DNA of 64,000 bases. It comes from an uncultured Bacteroidota bacterium (GTDB lineage: Bacteria; Bacteroidota; Bacteroidia; Chitinophagales; Chitinophagaceae). The notes below the pieces were generated by a model, which made no database searches, was not told the DNA's origin, and saw nothing but the letters and a program-made list of their open reading frames with translations. Position 1 is the first letter of the stretch, and every line of letters begins with the position of its first letter. Positions 52,681 to 61,452 of the stretch are shown here, piece after piece. Where the stretch lies: assembly GCA_903904855.1 (NCBI GenBank), contig CAIVEH010000216.1, positions 1 to 64,000 of the forward strand, given 5' to 3'. The position numbers and the translations under genes were made by a program.

Positions 52681-55128
52681 TTAATTTACGAATGTTCCCT
52701 TGCTATATTTTTCTGTCTTTATCAGCTTACCGGTTTCATCGTAGTACCTGGATTTACCATCACGGAGTCCTTCGGAAATATTAAATTCATATTTTTCATT
52801 GCCATTTTTGTGTTTTTCAATGAACTTACCAGTAAATAACTGATCCGAGTTAATCATATAGTATTTTTCAGAAACAGCGATATTGCCTGAATACTCAATA
52901 AGTTGATAGATATTCAAATCGTAGAAGTAAAACTTCCAATTACCAACTTTTGATTGTTTATATTTTTTGCCTTCTACGTCAATTTTATTCTCGAAGTTAT
53001 ATACCTTGATTTCCCCATCTAAGTATCCCATATCCTTGCTAATTAAAGTATCTGTCTTTAAGAAAAAGATAAGTTCGAACAATCTTGGGTTAATTTTCTC
53101 GTCATCATTTTTCGCTAAAGTATACTCTTCTGTTAATTTGCCATCGGTAAAGAATTCAGTTTTAAGGCATTTAATTTCATTGCCACTTTCTTTTAGAATA
53201 TCGAAAGTTCTGGTGATTTTCAATCCGGTTGAATCAAAACAAACAAGTTTCTTGAAGTTGTCATTTTCGAAATATCTTTCCTCACGTGGCTTGTGTATTG
53301 AATTGTAATCTGTTGTTTTCCCATTTAATTTCCCGTTCTGATAGTTGTACGTAGTGTAAATAAAATCCTTATTGACATATTCATTCCATTCGCCATCTCT
53401 TCTCCCTGCAGTATAATTCCCTGTTTGATAGAAATAATATGGCTTTTCGGAATCTGGAGTCTGATAATATCCTTCAATCCAGAAGCCCTGTTTTTCGCCA
53501 TTTACAAACGTTCCTTTGTATTTGAGAACCCCAAGAGAGTCCTTATACTCAATCGGTCCATGTAATTGACCTTTTTTATAAAAAAGAGAATAATAAAATT
53601 TATTGTAAATAAGTCTATTGCAAGTATCAAGCGGATTTGCATTTTTATTTTTTATAGTATCACAAGGTATCGCTTGCCTATCCAGACTTGAATATTGTAT
53701 GGATCTACCATCTTTTTCTCCATCCTTATAATTCTCAATAAGGAACAGCTGTTTTGAATAGTGTTCAGTTGAATCCTGACCGTATCCAGTTTCATAGGTG
53801 TCATGATAGAATTTCCATTCTCCTTCCTTTTTATCGTTCAAGTATCTCCCTTCCGCAATTAATGCCTTTGTAAGAGAATAATACTTCCAGTAACCGTTTT
53901 TTATACCATTGTAGTAAGACCCAGTTGTGTATAATACGGACATTGCTGTATCTCCGGTTATTTGACCGCCAATTAGGCAAAAAAGACTTCGATATACAGA
54001 ATACTGATCGCTTAGTTCTCCATTTTTGTAACTACCAAAAATAATGCTGTCGTGTGACACCTCTTTGAAAAAACCGTTCAAAGACCCGTCATAATAGTTA
54101 TAAAATCCAACATTGTTTGGTTTATCCATTATGAATTTAGTAAACTGCCATAGTCCTTCTTTCTGGTCGTTCACATATTGCCCTGTTTCTTTTAAGACAA
54201 TTTTACCATCAGAATAATAGTAGACAACATATGGTCCCTGCAGTGAGTCTTGTTTCATTTGATACTCTTTATAAAGCAGTCCATCCTCATTAAACAATTT
54301 GAAGTTGCCATTCTTTTTTCCGTTCAATATACTCCCCGAGATTTTCAACTTGCCATTTTCATAAATTTTGTAAGGTCCATTTAATTCATCGCTGACATAT
54401 GTATACTCTGCGGTAAGATTTCCGTCATCATCATATTCTCTTGAGCCCCCTTGCTTCTTCCCTTTAATGAAATTTGATATTACTTTTGGTTTGCCATTTG
54501 GATAAAATGACTTACCTATACCTTCCAGTTTTGCTGCTTTTAATGTAAATTCTGAAACCATATTCCCATCATTATCATAAGATTTCTTGAGACCGTTGTC
54601 ATTGTCAAAAACTCCTTCTTTTTTAACTACTATTATGTTGTAGGCCGTCAATGAATTGGATTGAGACATACCATAGTCGTTCTCACTTTCATTTTCTCTC
54701 TTTGCTGTTTGAATGGTGACGATAAATTTATCATTCGCATAATTTGCAGTTATTTTGTTATCATCAATTTCATTCCCCATTGATTTCATTCCTGATGCAG
54801 TTACTGCATTTTTTATTTGATTATAAGCAGGCTTATTAAAAAACGATAGAGAGACTTTGTTAGGGAGTCCTTCATAGGTAAATAGTTTAAACCAACCTTG
54901 GGCCTTTTCTCCGTATCTCTCCTTTTTAAAAGACCAAGTTATCGTGTTATAATGAGTGTCATCTCCTTTCGCGGATTCATGATACTCCCAGCCTTTCTTT
55001 AGAATAATCTCGTTGACCTCATCCCAGTTTGCCTTATTACAAAAAGAGAATAAGTCGTTTAAAGTAATATTCTGAGAATATAATACCGTACTAAAAAAGC
55101 AAATTGGTATGAATAAAAACACTTTCAT
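52681..55128 (-). CDS. Secreted MORN/YwqK-type repeat protein
   Basis: This large exported protein of 815 residues has a signal peptide (MKVFLFIPICFFSTVLYSQN) and an N-terminal about 170-residue domain containing WGFKKERYGEKAQGWFKLF-like aromatic motifs (here TWSFKKERYG). About 20 repeats of the MORN_2 kind follow, G.Y..G...G.W..Y...G.L, e.g. GKKNGNFKLFNEDGLLYKEY and GEWKFYHDTYETGYG. No T9SS sorting domain is seen. MORN_2 repeats occur in YwqK-like immunity proteins and in many secreted Bacteroidota proteins. Its place in the island is suggestive, but the role is unknown. Confidence 0.8.
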   Translation of the reverse strand: MKVFLFIPICFFSTVLYSQNITLNDLFSFCNKANWDEVNEIILKKGWEYHESAKGDDTHYNTITWSFKKERYGEKAQGWFKLFTYEGLPNKVSLSFFNKPAYNQIKNAVTASGMKSMGNEIDDNKITANYANDKFIVTIQTAKRENESENDYGMSQSNSLTAYNIIVVKKEGVFDNDNGLKKSYDNDGNMVSEFTLKAAKLEGIGKSFYPNGKPKVISNFIKGKKQGGSREYDDDGNLTAEYTYVSDELNGPYKIYENGKLKISGSILNGKKNGNFKLFNEDGLLYKEYQMKQDSLQGPYVVYYYSDGKIVLKETGQYVNDQKEGLWQFTKFIMDKPNNVGFYNYYDGSLNGFFKEVSHDSIIFGSYKNGELSDQYSVYRSLFCLIGGQITGDTAMSVLYTTGSYYNGIKNGYWKYYSLTKALIAEGRYLNDKKEGEWKFYHDTYETGYGQDSTEHYSKQLFLIENYKDGEKDGRSIQYSSLDRQAIPCDTIKNKNANPLDTCNRLIYNKFYYSLFYKKGQLHGPIEYKDSLGVLKYKGTFVNGEKQGFWIEGYYQTPDSEKPYYFYQTGNYTAGRRDGEWNEYVNKDFIYTTYNYQNGKLNGKTTDYNSIHKPREERYFENDNFKKLVCFDSTGLKITRTFDILKESGNEIKCLKTEFFTDGKLTEEYTLAKNDDEKINPRLFELIFFLKTDTLISKDMGYLDGEIKVYNFENKIDVEGKKYKQSKVGNWKFYFYDLNIYQLIEYSGNIAVSEKYYMINSDQLFTGKFIEKHKNGNEKYEFNISEGLRDGKSRYYDETGKLIKTEKYSKGTFVN

Positions 55129-55361
55129 AATCTTATATTTTCAAGGAAGCTAATAGCTATTTGAATTAATTAATCAAAATTATTAATTTCCACACGATAG
55201 TTTAATAAAAGTAAAAATTTATTCATGGGCGTTAAAATTTCAGAGGAAACGTTTAAACTCAGAAACCATCACCACTCAAATTAATGTGGTATACGTCTGT
55301 AGAGTTCCTCAGAATATCTGCTACATGGAACCCACCGGATTCAGGTATCTGCTCCAGGAAA

Positions 55362-55565
55362 TCAAAGATCAGGCAGTATCTGGTAAGTGGTGAAAAAACA
55401 AAGGTAAAATACAATGTTATACCAGCTGGTATTTCTGTCCAGGCTTACCCAGAAGTAATCAATAATAATCCAAAAACGTTTCCCCGTTAATTTGAAGTAT
55501 AGCAGAACATGGAAAATAATTAGGGTTATAAAAAATATTGCTAGTGTTGTAAAGTTGCTTCCCAT
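55362..55565 (-). CDS. Small putative membrane protein
   Basis: The minus-strand 67-residue frame MGSNFTTLAIFFITLIIFHVLLYFKLTGKRFWIIIDYF...IVFYLCFFTTYQILPDL has two hydrophobic segments and an aromatic-rich character. A different frame continues with protein-like sequence (YCLIFDFLEQIPESGGFHVADILRN), so this could be the start of a frameshifted gene. No family is recognised. Confidence 0.35.
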   Translation of the reverse strand: MGSNFTTLAIFFITLIIFHVLLYFKLTGKRFWIIIDYFWVSLDRNTSWYNIVFYLCFFTTYQILPDL

Positions 55566-55677
55566 TTTGAATGCGTTTTAAGTTTGGTTTTGTTAATTTT
55601 TAGCAAGTAAATATAGATAATTGGAGTTGTTATTATAATTTATAGTTGGATATTTATCAGGCTATACCTGTTTAGTC

Positions 55678-55709
55678 AGTCAGCCACGATCCTAGGATAA
55701 TGGCCGACT
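55678..55709. repeat. 32-bp imperfect palindrome
   Basis: AGTCAGCCACGATCC-TA-GGATAATGGCCGACT pairs at 12 of 15 positions per arm around CCTAGG. It lies in a 750-bp gap between the MORN gene and the 55875-58529 operon and could be an operator or recombination site. Confidence 0.45.
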
Positions 55710-55874
55710 AACATCTTCAGGATTATTCACATTTCATTTTCAGGGGACTTTGTGATTAAAGAGAGGTAGTCCATCTCAAAAGAAAATAGCATAGGCTTGT
55801 ACCATTGTGCACATGATACAAACCCTGGTAGCCGCAAATAAAATACAACATAACTCTCCGCACACTACATACCA

Positions 55875-56120
55875 TCAGAACCTGGCTTCGATCCTGAAAA
55901 AGGAATGTAAGTGTGCCATACCTGCGATTATATACACGAGTTCATCTTTAGGAGTTGACTGCACTTCTTGTACATACACCTTCGTATCTGCCTTGATAGT
56001 GCCACTATCTTTAGTGCATAATACCAGGAAAGGGGTATATAACTTTCGCATTCGGCCTGTACTATTAATCATGAGTATGCTATTGGGATCGCAGTATTGA
56101 ATGTGGACTTTCTGGCTCAT
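55875..56120 (-). CDS. Small hypothetical protein of the island operon
   Basis: This 81-residue protein, MSQKVHIQYCDPNSILMINSTGRMRKLYTPFLVLC...TKVYVQEVQSTPKDELVYIIAGMAHLHSFF, looks like a compact beta-barrel or SH3-like domain. It is the last gene of the four-gene minus-strand operon, 26 bp after the DUF3871 gene. Proteins of this kind accompany DUF3871 genes in Bacteroidota mobile elements, but I cannot name the family. Confidence 0.6.
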   Translation of the reverse strand: MSQKVHIQYCDPNSILMINSTGRMRKLYTPFLVLCTKDSGTIKADTKVYVQEVQSTPKDELVYIIAGMAHLHSFFRIEARF

Positions 56121-56146
56121 AGTCTTAATTTAAGCCTGTGAATAAT

Positions 56147-57157
56147 TCAGTTCAGGTACCAGCAGTCAGATCTGTTCTCCAATGCACCTTTCAGCTCTAC
56201 AGCCAGGTTGAATGCATTTACTGACCTGTCCAGGAAGGTATCTATGTAGCTGCTCTTGTTGGACCCGGTGAAGAGGTTGTACAAGCTCCACAGGTTGATA
56301 CTGCCTTTCTGGCTCCTACAGAAGTACTTGTCCCTGTAATAGTCATTGCAGATAGCATTAATCTGGCTTTCCCCGAACATCAATTCAGGTACCAACTGCT
56401 TTATGTTATCCGGCAGATACCTGTACATCCTGCATCTGCCAACCAATGAAGCAAATTGTGTCTCTGTTAGTTCGTAATTGCTGAAAGATTGCAGTTGTTC
56501 TCCCAGCTTCACAGCATTGAAGTCCTTTAACAGGCTCATCATGGACATCCTCAGCATGTCCAGATTCTTTACCTTCAAGTTGGCTAGGTAGCCATCAGTG
56601 GTTACAGACAGGTTGGTACATACCTTGTTTTCAAAACCAATAAAGAATTTGAAATGCTGGTCTGTACCTGATCTGTTATACAGATTGTCCAGGTTGTAGG
56701 CTTTTACACCCCCTACAGTCAGGTTTAGTTTATTGCCTGCCACATCTGTAGTGATGGATGGTATCTCCACCACAAAAGCCATACGTTCATAATACAGGGT
56801 CTTTTCATGCTCCAGAAGTTCTATAGCCGGTTTATGTTTGGCCTCTGGTATTCTGCCTTTGATAGGATGACTCAGCCTGATATTGGGCTTCAGGATGGTT
56901 TCTCCGTGGAATATCTCAGCCACAGTGTTTAAAGCACTGCTGATAAACTCTGCATGGCTTATCACCGGTTCATTGTCCTTTATGAATACCGGTATGATAT
57001 GGTTCCTGTTTATGTCCTGGAGGTTCCCAACTATTGTGTTGGCTTCAATGAAAGGACTTGGAGCAGGTTCGATTTCTATTTCATCGATTACCTCCTCAAT
57101 TACCTCCCCTACAGATGCTGGGATATGGTTCTTATTGTTGATTTGCAAGAGTTCCAT
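56147..57157 (-). CDS. DUF3871 family protein (mobile-element associated)
   Basis: This 336-residue protein fits the DUF3871 pattern: SPFIEANTIVGNLQDINRNHIIPVFIKDNEPVISHAEFI, GETILKPNIRLSHPIKGRIPEAKHKPAIELLEHEKTLYYERMAFVVEIPSI, LTVGGVKAYNLDNLYNR and FIGFENKVCTNLSVTTDGY. DUF3871 genes are found in Bacteroidota plasmids and integrated elements beside replication or recombination genes; they resemble the plasmid DUF932 group. The biochemical role is not known. It overlaps the upstream ATPase gene by 26 bp. Confidence 0.82.
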   Translation of the reverse strand: MELLQINNKNHIPASVGEVIEEVIDEIEIEPAPSPFIEANTIVGNLQDINRNHIIPVFIKDNEPVISHAEFISSALNTVAEIFHGETILKPNIRLSHPIKGRIPEAKHKPAIELLEHEKTLYYERMAFVVEIPSITTDVAGNKLNLTVGGVKAYNLDNLYNRSGTDQHFKFFIGFENKVCTNLSVTTDGYLANLKVKNLDMLRMSMMSLLKDFNAVKLGEQLQSFSNYELTETQFASLVGRCRMYRYLPDNIKQLVPELMFGESQINAICNDYYRDKYFCRSQKGSINLWSLYNLFTGSNKSSYIDTFLDRSVNAFNLAVELKGALENRSDCWYLN

Positions 57158-58010
57158 TTTGTATTGCTTTTTGCTGGTTAAAAATGATTGTTTCTATTTC
57201 CTGCCGTCTTTTGGTGAATTCTGTCAGCAGTTCTGTCTGATAAACCGGGAATGAATTATACAGGCTCAACAGCTCATCATGTGTATGGCAGGCTGCTATA
57301 CTCTTGATTACTTCTTCCTTTGTTACATTGACTACCTGCTCTGTTCCTGTATTGCACCATTCTATGATCATCTTACCTGTTTCAGGTGTAGGGATAAACT
57401 CCGGCTTTCCAAAGAATAGCTGTGTTCTGTCCTTTGTAGCTTTGGCATGTAGGGCAATATCCAATTCGAGGACCAGGGTAAATTCATAATCCATTCCCTC
57501 CCTCTGGATACCCTTCATGCCTACCTTTTCAGGTACCTGTTTACCGTTCTTTTCAGACAGTACATATTCCTGCTTTGACCTCATGGTGCCGATGATATGT
57601 ACATCTGCCTGGAGCAATAGCTGAACAAATGCATTATGCCGGGGTGTCAGCTTTGACCAGTTGGTAAAACTGTTGCCAACCATTCCTGAATGAGTGTCGA
57701 GTATAAATTCCCACTCATGAGTTAAGGAATCAATAATCACCACCTCAATAGCTGCATTAATGCAAACTGTGATTGCCTGCATATATCTCTCCGGAGAGAA
57801 TGGGGCAATGAATGGCAGGACAAAGTAATTGCCCAGATCAGCATAGAGATCAGCAGACCTGTTCTCTGAATCTATGACAGCAATCTTATCCCACCTGCCA
57901 CAGAGACCAAAGGCAATGAATAAGGCATCTTTGGTTTTGCCTGACCCTGATGGGCCTTGTAGCGCCATCTTAATTTTCGTTTTCTTCTTGTTAGCTACCT
58001 GTAGCTGCAT
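57132..58010 (-). CDS. RecA/Sak4-like AAA ATPase (phage-type single-strand annealing/recombination)
   Basis: This protein has 292 residues from the ATG at 58010 (MQLQVANKKKTKIKMALQGPSGSGKT); the frame is open a further 28 codons upstream. Walker A is GPSGSGKT, Walker B VVIIDSLTHEW, and the polar motif DVHIIGTMRSKQEY resembles the RecA-fold sensor. GMDYEFTLVLELD is the block typical of the phage NTP-binding/Sak4 family. Such proteins promote homologous recombination of mobile DNA with an SSB partner. The C-terminal helical tail (KEEVIKSIAACHTHDELLSLYNS) may bind a partner. Confidence 0.8.
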   Translation of the reverse strand: MQLQVANKKKTKIKMALQGPSGSGKTKDALFIAFGLCGRWDKIAVIDSENRSADLYADLGNYFVLPFIAPFSPERYMQAITVCINAAIEVVIIDSLTHEWEFILDTHSGMVGNSFTNWSKLTPRHNAFVQLLLQADVHIIGTMRSKQEYVLSEKNGKQVPEKVGMKGIQREGMDYEFTLVLELDIALHAKATKDRTQLFFGKPEFIPTPETGKMIIEWCNTGTEQVVNVTKEEVIKSIAACHTHDELLSLYNSFPVYQTELLTEFTKRRQEIETIIFNQQKAIQNGTLANQQ

Positions 58011-58106
58011 AATAATTGATTTTTGAGATGAACGAATTGGTATAAAACTTAAAAAGGGAAGCAGGAATCTCTCCCACCTCCCCTTCCATTCCATAGCTAC
58101 CAGGGC

Positions 58107-58529
58107 CTATTTTACGAGTTCTTTTCTTCTTTTGTTTGCAGCCTCCTTTATACCATCCTCCGGTTTAGTGGTGACAGCTGCTGCTTGTGGTTGATCAATT
58201 TCCACGGTACCATGCCCTACCACTTCATTACTGCCTGCAGGTTGATAGGCATAGGTATAACCAAGGGTAACCACTTCACCGGTTCTCTTAATGGTATACT
58301 CATAGGGCTCAGATGCAACCCTCACAACATCTCCTGCCAACTGGGAACCAACCATCATTTTGGCAATGGATTCATCAAATGTGGAAGGGATGCTGCACTT
58401 CCTTACAGTGGCATAAAATTTCCCGGTATTCTGGGATTGGACAATTTCTAAACTGCCTGTCAACTCTAAGGCAATGAAATCTTCTCCGCTCTTGTTTTGG
58501 CGGACATTGTAACCTGTAACGGATACCAT
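58107..58529 (-). CDS. Hypothetical protein upstream of the Sak4-like ATPase (possible OB-fold)
   Basis: This protein has about 140 residues from the ATG at 58529: MVSVTGYNVRQNKSGEDFIALELTGSLEIVQSQNTGKFYATVRKCSIPSTFDE...VRVASEPYEYTIKRTGEVVTLGYTYAY, then an acidic to basic Pro/Ala tail. The first 100 residues read as a five-stranded beta domain similar to SSB-like OB folds, and Sak4-type ATPases are often paired with an SSB. The identification is inferred from context. It is the first gene of the operon, 96 bp upstream of the ATPase start. Confidence 0.55.
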   Translation of the reverse strand: MVSVTGYNVRQNKSGEDFIALELTGSLEIVQSQNTGKFYATVRKCSIPSTFDESIAKMMVGSQLAGDVVRVASEPYEYTIKRTGEVVTLGYTYAYQPAGSNEVVGHGTVEIDQPQAAAVTTKPEDGIKEAANKRRKELVK

Positions 58530-58543
58530 AAAATATATATTTT

Positions 58544-58580
58544 GGAATGAATAAAAGCCTCCTATTCTTATGCCCGGAGG
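58544..58580 (-). repeat. Duplicated leader hairpin, copy 1
   Basis: On the minus strand, CCTCC...GGAGG is followed by CTTTTATTCATT, just before the operon start at 58529. A degenerate copy lies at 58680-58716 with the same ending. Both resemble terminators and may form a tandem attenuator. Confidence 0.45.
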
Positions 58581-58679
58581 TGTAAGGGCAAGGTTGTGTA
58601 CATCGTGTAACAAAGGTCAAACAAGGACACATGGAGGTGCCTTGTTCTGCTGGAAAGAACATGTCATAAAAACAGAATT

Positions 58680-58716
58680 GAAATGAATAAAAACCCCTTA
58701 TCCTAAACCAGGGGGG
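58680..58716 (-). repeat. Duplicated leader hairpin, copy 2
   Basis: On the minus strand, CCCC...GGGG is followed by TTTTTATTCATTT. The shared tail and 37-nt length show it is a diverged copy of 58544-58580. Confidence 0.42.
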
Positions 58717-58720
58717 TACT

Positions 58721-59328
58721 GGCCGCAATTAAGAAAAGCAGCAGGATTGGTAGGGTACCCTTATACACACTCGAATACACACATTTTTTGTGCTGGTAGA
58801 AATGAAACGTTATTTTGAGGTACAGGGGGGCTGCTATAAATCTGAAACTATTTATGGTCAAATGAGTTTGGAAAATTTTTGGAAAAAAATTATTGAATCC
58901 TGATGAATCTATTTATTTAGCCTCTTCAATACGGTAGGGTTTTCTAAATATTTTGCATTTTTGTTAATCAATAATTAGGAATAAAATAGATGATAATTCT
59001 TTTGAACAATAGTCGAAACTAGTGTTCAATAAGCAATAAAAATTAATCTAAAAATAACATAAACACCTTCTTTTTTAAAGATTTTAAGAAAAAAATGGTA
59101 TTTTAGTTAAATTTTAAAAATAATATATGATAAAATATATTGTTCAGCATATTCAATATCAATTAAATGCAAGCATATAAAATATATAATGATGTATATT
59201 AAAATTTATTTGTTAATTGTCTTGTTTTTTAGTAAGATGAATAATTACCTTTGCTTCCGAGATAGATAATTTATTTATTATTTCAAATTCTCTTTAAGCT
59301 ATAAATATTCCATTAAAACGCATTACTC
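58721..59328. other. AT-rich intergenic region
   Basis: About 600 bp of very AT-rich sequence between the divergent operon at 58529 and the gene at 59329. It holds the promoter at 59222-59253 and no reading frame I can support. The base composition matches the two genes downstream and differs from the rest of the island. Confidence 0.5.
59222..59253 (+). promoter_or_regulatory. Promoter of the AT-rich two-gene unit
   Basis: TTG (59222-59224), a 21-bp spacer and a perfect TACCTTTG (59246-59253) lie 75 bp before the ATG at 59329. Confidence 0.6.
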
Positions 59329-59868
59329 ATGATGACTGATACAGAGTTTGAAATCACCGTTAGAGATGCTGCTATTCATCAATCACCATCTATCCTACCC
59401 AATTCCAATAAAAAAAGAGCCGTTATTGTTCTTTCAAATATTTTCAAATCATCCAAAGAAGTAGTGAAAATATTTGCTAATAGATTTGAAAGCCCCATTT
59501 GCCAAGATGCTACTTATGTACTTGAGCTAAAAGAGGCTATTAAAACTAGAAATGTAAAAGTACAAATATTATTTACTGAATCCCCTGATGATAGTTCACC
59601 TGCATGTATAATGCTTAAGGAATTATTGCCTAATTATTCGCATTGCATTGAAATGAAAGTCATTTCTAAAGCGGCTGAAGAAGAAATTAATAGTAAGAAA
59701 ATTAATAGCGGCAAACCATTTAGATTTGCAGTTGCCGATCATAGAATGTTCAGATACGAATTGAATACTACAGATTATCAGGCTTATTTTTGTTTCAAAG
59801 ATTTTGAAAGAGCAAAAAAATTAGAGAACATTTTTGACGTAGCATTTCAAAAATCTAGTTCTGTTTAA
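59329..59868 (+). CDS. Hypothetical soluble protein of an AT-rich two-gene unit
   Basis: This 179-residue cytoplasmic protein has an N-terminal helical region, then RAVIVLSNIFKSSKEVVKIFANRF, VKVQILFTESPDD and a C-terminal RFAVADHRMFRYELNTTDYQAYFCFKDFERAKKLENIFDVAF. The order (strand-helix repeats, VADHRMFRYE, then F.D...A..L...F) resembles the second half of phospholipase D-like folds (the DUF7931-type regulatory group), but without the HKD catalytic motif. Codon use is distinctly AT-rich. It pairs with the membrane-protein gene 133 bp downstream. The function is unknown. Confidence 0.65.
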   Translation: MMTDTEFEITVRDAAIHQSPSILPNSNKKRAVIVLSNIFKSSKEVVKIFANRFESPICQDATYVLELKEAIKTRNVKVQILFTESPDDSSPACIMLKELLPNYSHCIEMKVISKAAEEEINSKKINSGKPFRFAVADHRMFRYELNTTDYQAYFCFKDFERAKKLENIFDVAFQKSSSV

Positions 59869-60001
59869 ATTGCATTATTAATTCATCGTATTATATTCCA
59901 AGTAGTGATTGCTGTAAAAAAAACAGTAATCCGGTGTTTAATGTAACATCCTATCTATTAAGAAAATATGATATAAATTTTTTGATCTCAAACAAACTGC
60001 C

Positions 60002-60850
60002 ATGCCTGATTTTGAACATTTTTCTCATTTTTTTGGTGCAATGTTCCATGTAAACGTTGCAGCAATTGGATTTATTACATTTTTTTACAAGCATATTCAT
60101 AGAAACATCCAGAATAAAATCAATGCACTCCATGACAAAATAAAGCATGTTGAATTGTCATTAAATGAAGATTTTAAGCAAGCCATCGGTTCAGTAGTTA
60201 GTGGCCCTGTAACGTTTAAATCCATATTGTCTATAATACATATATCTGTAAGGGCATTTTTTCATCTTATCTTTAATAATTTTATTACCAAACCAATCTT
60301 TTATATTTCAAAAAAAAGATTAGGTAAAATTAACAATGAGAGAGATTACATAAAACGATATTTCCCTTTATTTCTAGTTGTCGGAATTTATTGTCTTTTG
60401 ATGCTACTACTATCTGAAACCGTATCAGAATTTGAATTTCAGAAACAAAATGGAATATACTTTAATAATTGGAAACATATATCTGAAATATTAATTATAG
60501 GATCATGGATTTTTGTAGGTACTTATACGGGTTTAAATATTTTAATGAACAGTATAATTTCAAAAAGCCATAAAATTCTTCTATTCAATTTCGCAATATT
60601 AATTATTGCATTGATTTTACCAATTGTTGTGTTTTCAAAAGCCAATTATCATATTTTTCATAATATAACTCAAAGCAAGAAAAGGTATTCATTTCTTATA
60701 TTTTCAGTTATTTACATCACTATTTTCCCAACTTTCAATTTAGCACGTAAGTATTTGGCTTATAAATTTGCAGTATTGTTAGCCGAAGTCAATTATGCAA
60801 TTACGCAAAAAAATAACAGTGATGGCTTTGATAACAGCCTAGGGGATTAG
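60002..60850 (+). CDS. Multi-pass membrane protein of an AT-rich two-gene unit
   Basis: This 282-residue integral membrane protein has about five to six predicted segments: GAMFHVNVAAIGFITFFY (about 12-29), SIIHISVRAFFHLIFNNFI (76-94), YFPLFLVVGIYCLLMLLL (119-136), SEILIIGSWIFVGTYTGLNIL (159-179), KILLFNFAILIIALILPIVVF (188-208) and YSFLIFSVIYITIFPTF (228-244). A cytoplasmic loop (KHIHRNIQNKINALHDKIKHVELSLNEDF) could be a coiled coil. It is AT-rich like the gene before it. A membrane effector partnered with a soluble sensor is an inference. Confidence 0.65.
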   Translation: MPDFEHFSHFFGAMFHVNVAAIGFITFFYKHIHRNIQNKINALHDKIKHVELSLNEDFKQAIGSVVSGPVTFKSILSIIHISVRAFFHLIFNNFITKPIFYISKKRLGKINNERDYIKRYFPLFLVVGIYCLLMLLLSETVSEFEFQKQNGIYFNNWKHISEILIIGSWIFVGTYTGLNILMNSIISKSHKILLFNFAILIIALILPIVVFSKANYHIFHNITQSKKRYSFLIFSVIYITIFPTFNLARKYLAYKFAVLLAEVNYAITQKNNSDGFDNSLGD

Positions 60851-61000
60851 TTAATAAAATATACAATATTTATTTATATCCGCCTATCTATACATCTTAT
60901 TGGTAATCATGGTATAGATTTTCTTCTTAAGGAAATACTTATCATACTGGCAGTCTCAGGTAGTGGCAGTTGATTGAATCCATTCAAGTTCCGGCATAAC

Positions 61001-61321
61001 TTATTGATTGGTTTTAATCATTCTTTCATTCCATGCTATGGTAGTGGTATCACTCTTACCCTTCCTCCTGATGCCATTATCCTCTTCTGGAAAGTATATC
61101 CAGCTCTCATGATCCTTGAACTTTTCCCTATGTTCCTTTAGCTCTCTGGATTGGCTGGACATCATTACCACATCTATATCCTGAAAGTTGCTTTTCAGGG
61201 CTGTAATAGCCTTCTGCCTTACCTTTCTGTAGAACAGGTCAATATCAGTTATATCGTTGTACCTGATGCCACTTCTGGTCCTTCCTTGCTTATCTGTTAT
61301 CGTGATCTTGTAATATGGCAT
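61001..61321 (-). CDS. Hypothetical protein of the mobile island
   Basis: This 106-residue protein from the ATG at 61321 (MPYYKITITDKQGRTRSGIRYNDITDIDLFYRKVRQKAI) has a beta-hairpin start, a helix and a charged C-terminus (DHESWIYFPEEDNGIRRKGKSDTTTIAWNERMI). The N-terminal pattern (strands YKITIT and GIRYN with the following helix) suggests a small RNA- or DNA-binding fold. There is no recognised family. It is transcribed away from the iteron-like repeats. Confidence 0.58.
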   Translation of the reverse strand: MPYYKITITDKQGRTRSGIRYNDITDIDLFYRKVRQKAITALKSNFQDIDVVMMSSQSRELKEHREKFKDHESWIYFPEEDNGIRRKGKSDTTTIAWNERMIKTNQ

Positions 61322-61452
61322 ATTCTGCACTCAACAGGATAAAATTAATGCTCTCAATAGCCTGATGTATCAGCAGGTTCAAAATTGTGGATATCTTTTT
61401 CATACTAGCTATCAGGTGTAGGGTATTTGTATAAGCGTCAATGTGCAACATT

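Noticed and set aside
59907..59931. Terminator between the two AT-rich genes (GATTGCTGT-A7-ACAGTAATC)
   Set aside because: The stem is good but is followed by CGGTGTTTAATG rather than a T tract, so I do not call it a terminator; it may still affect the ratio of the two products.
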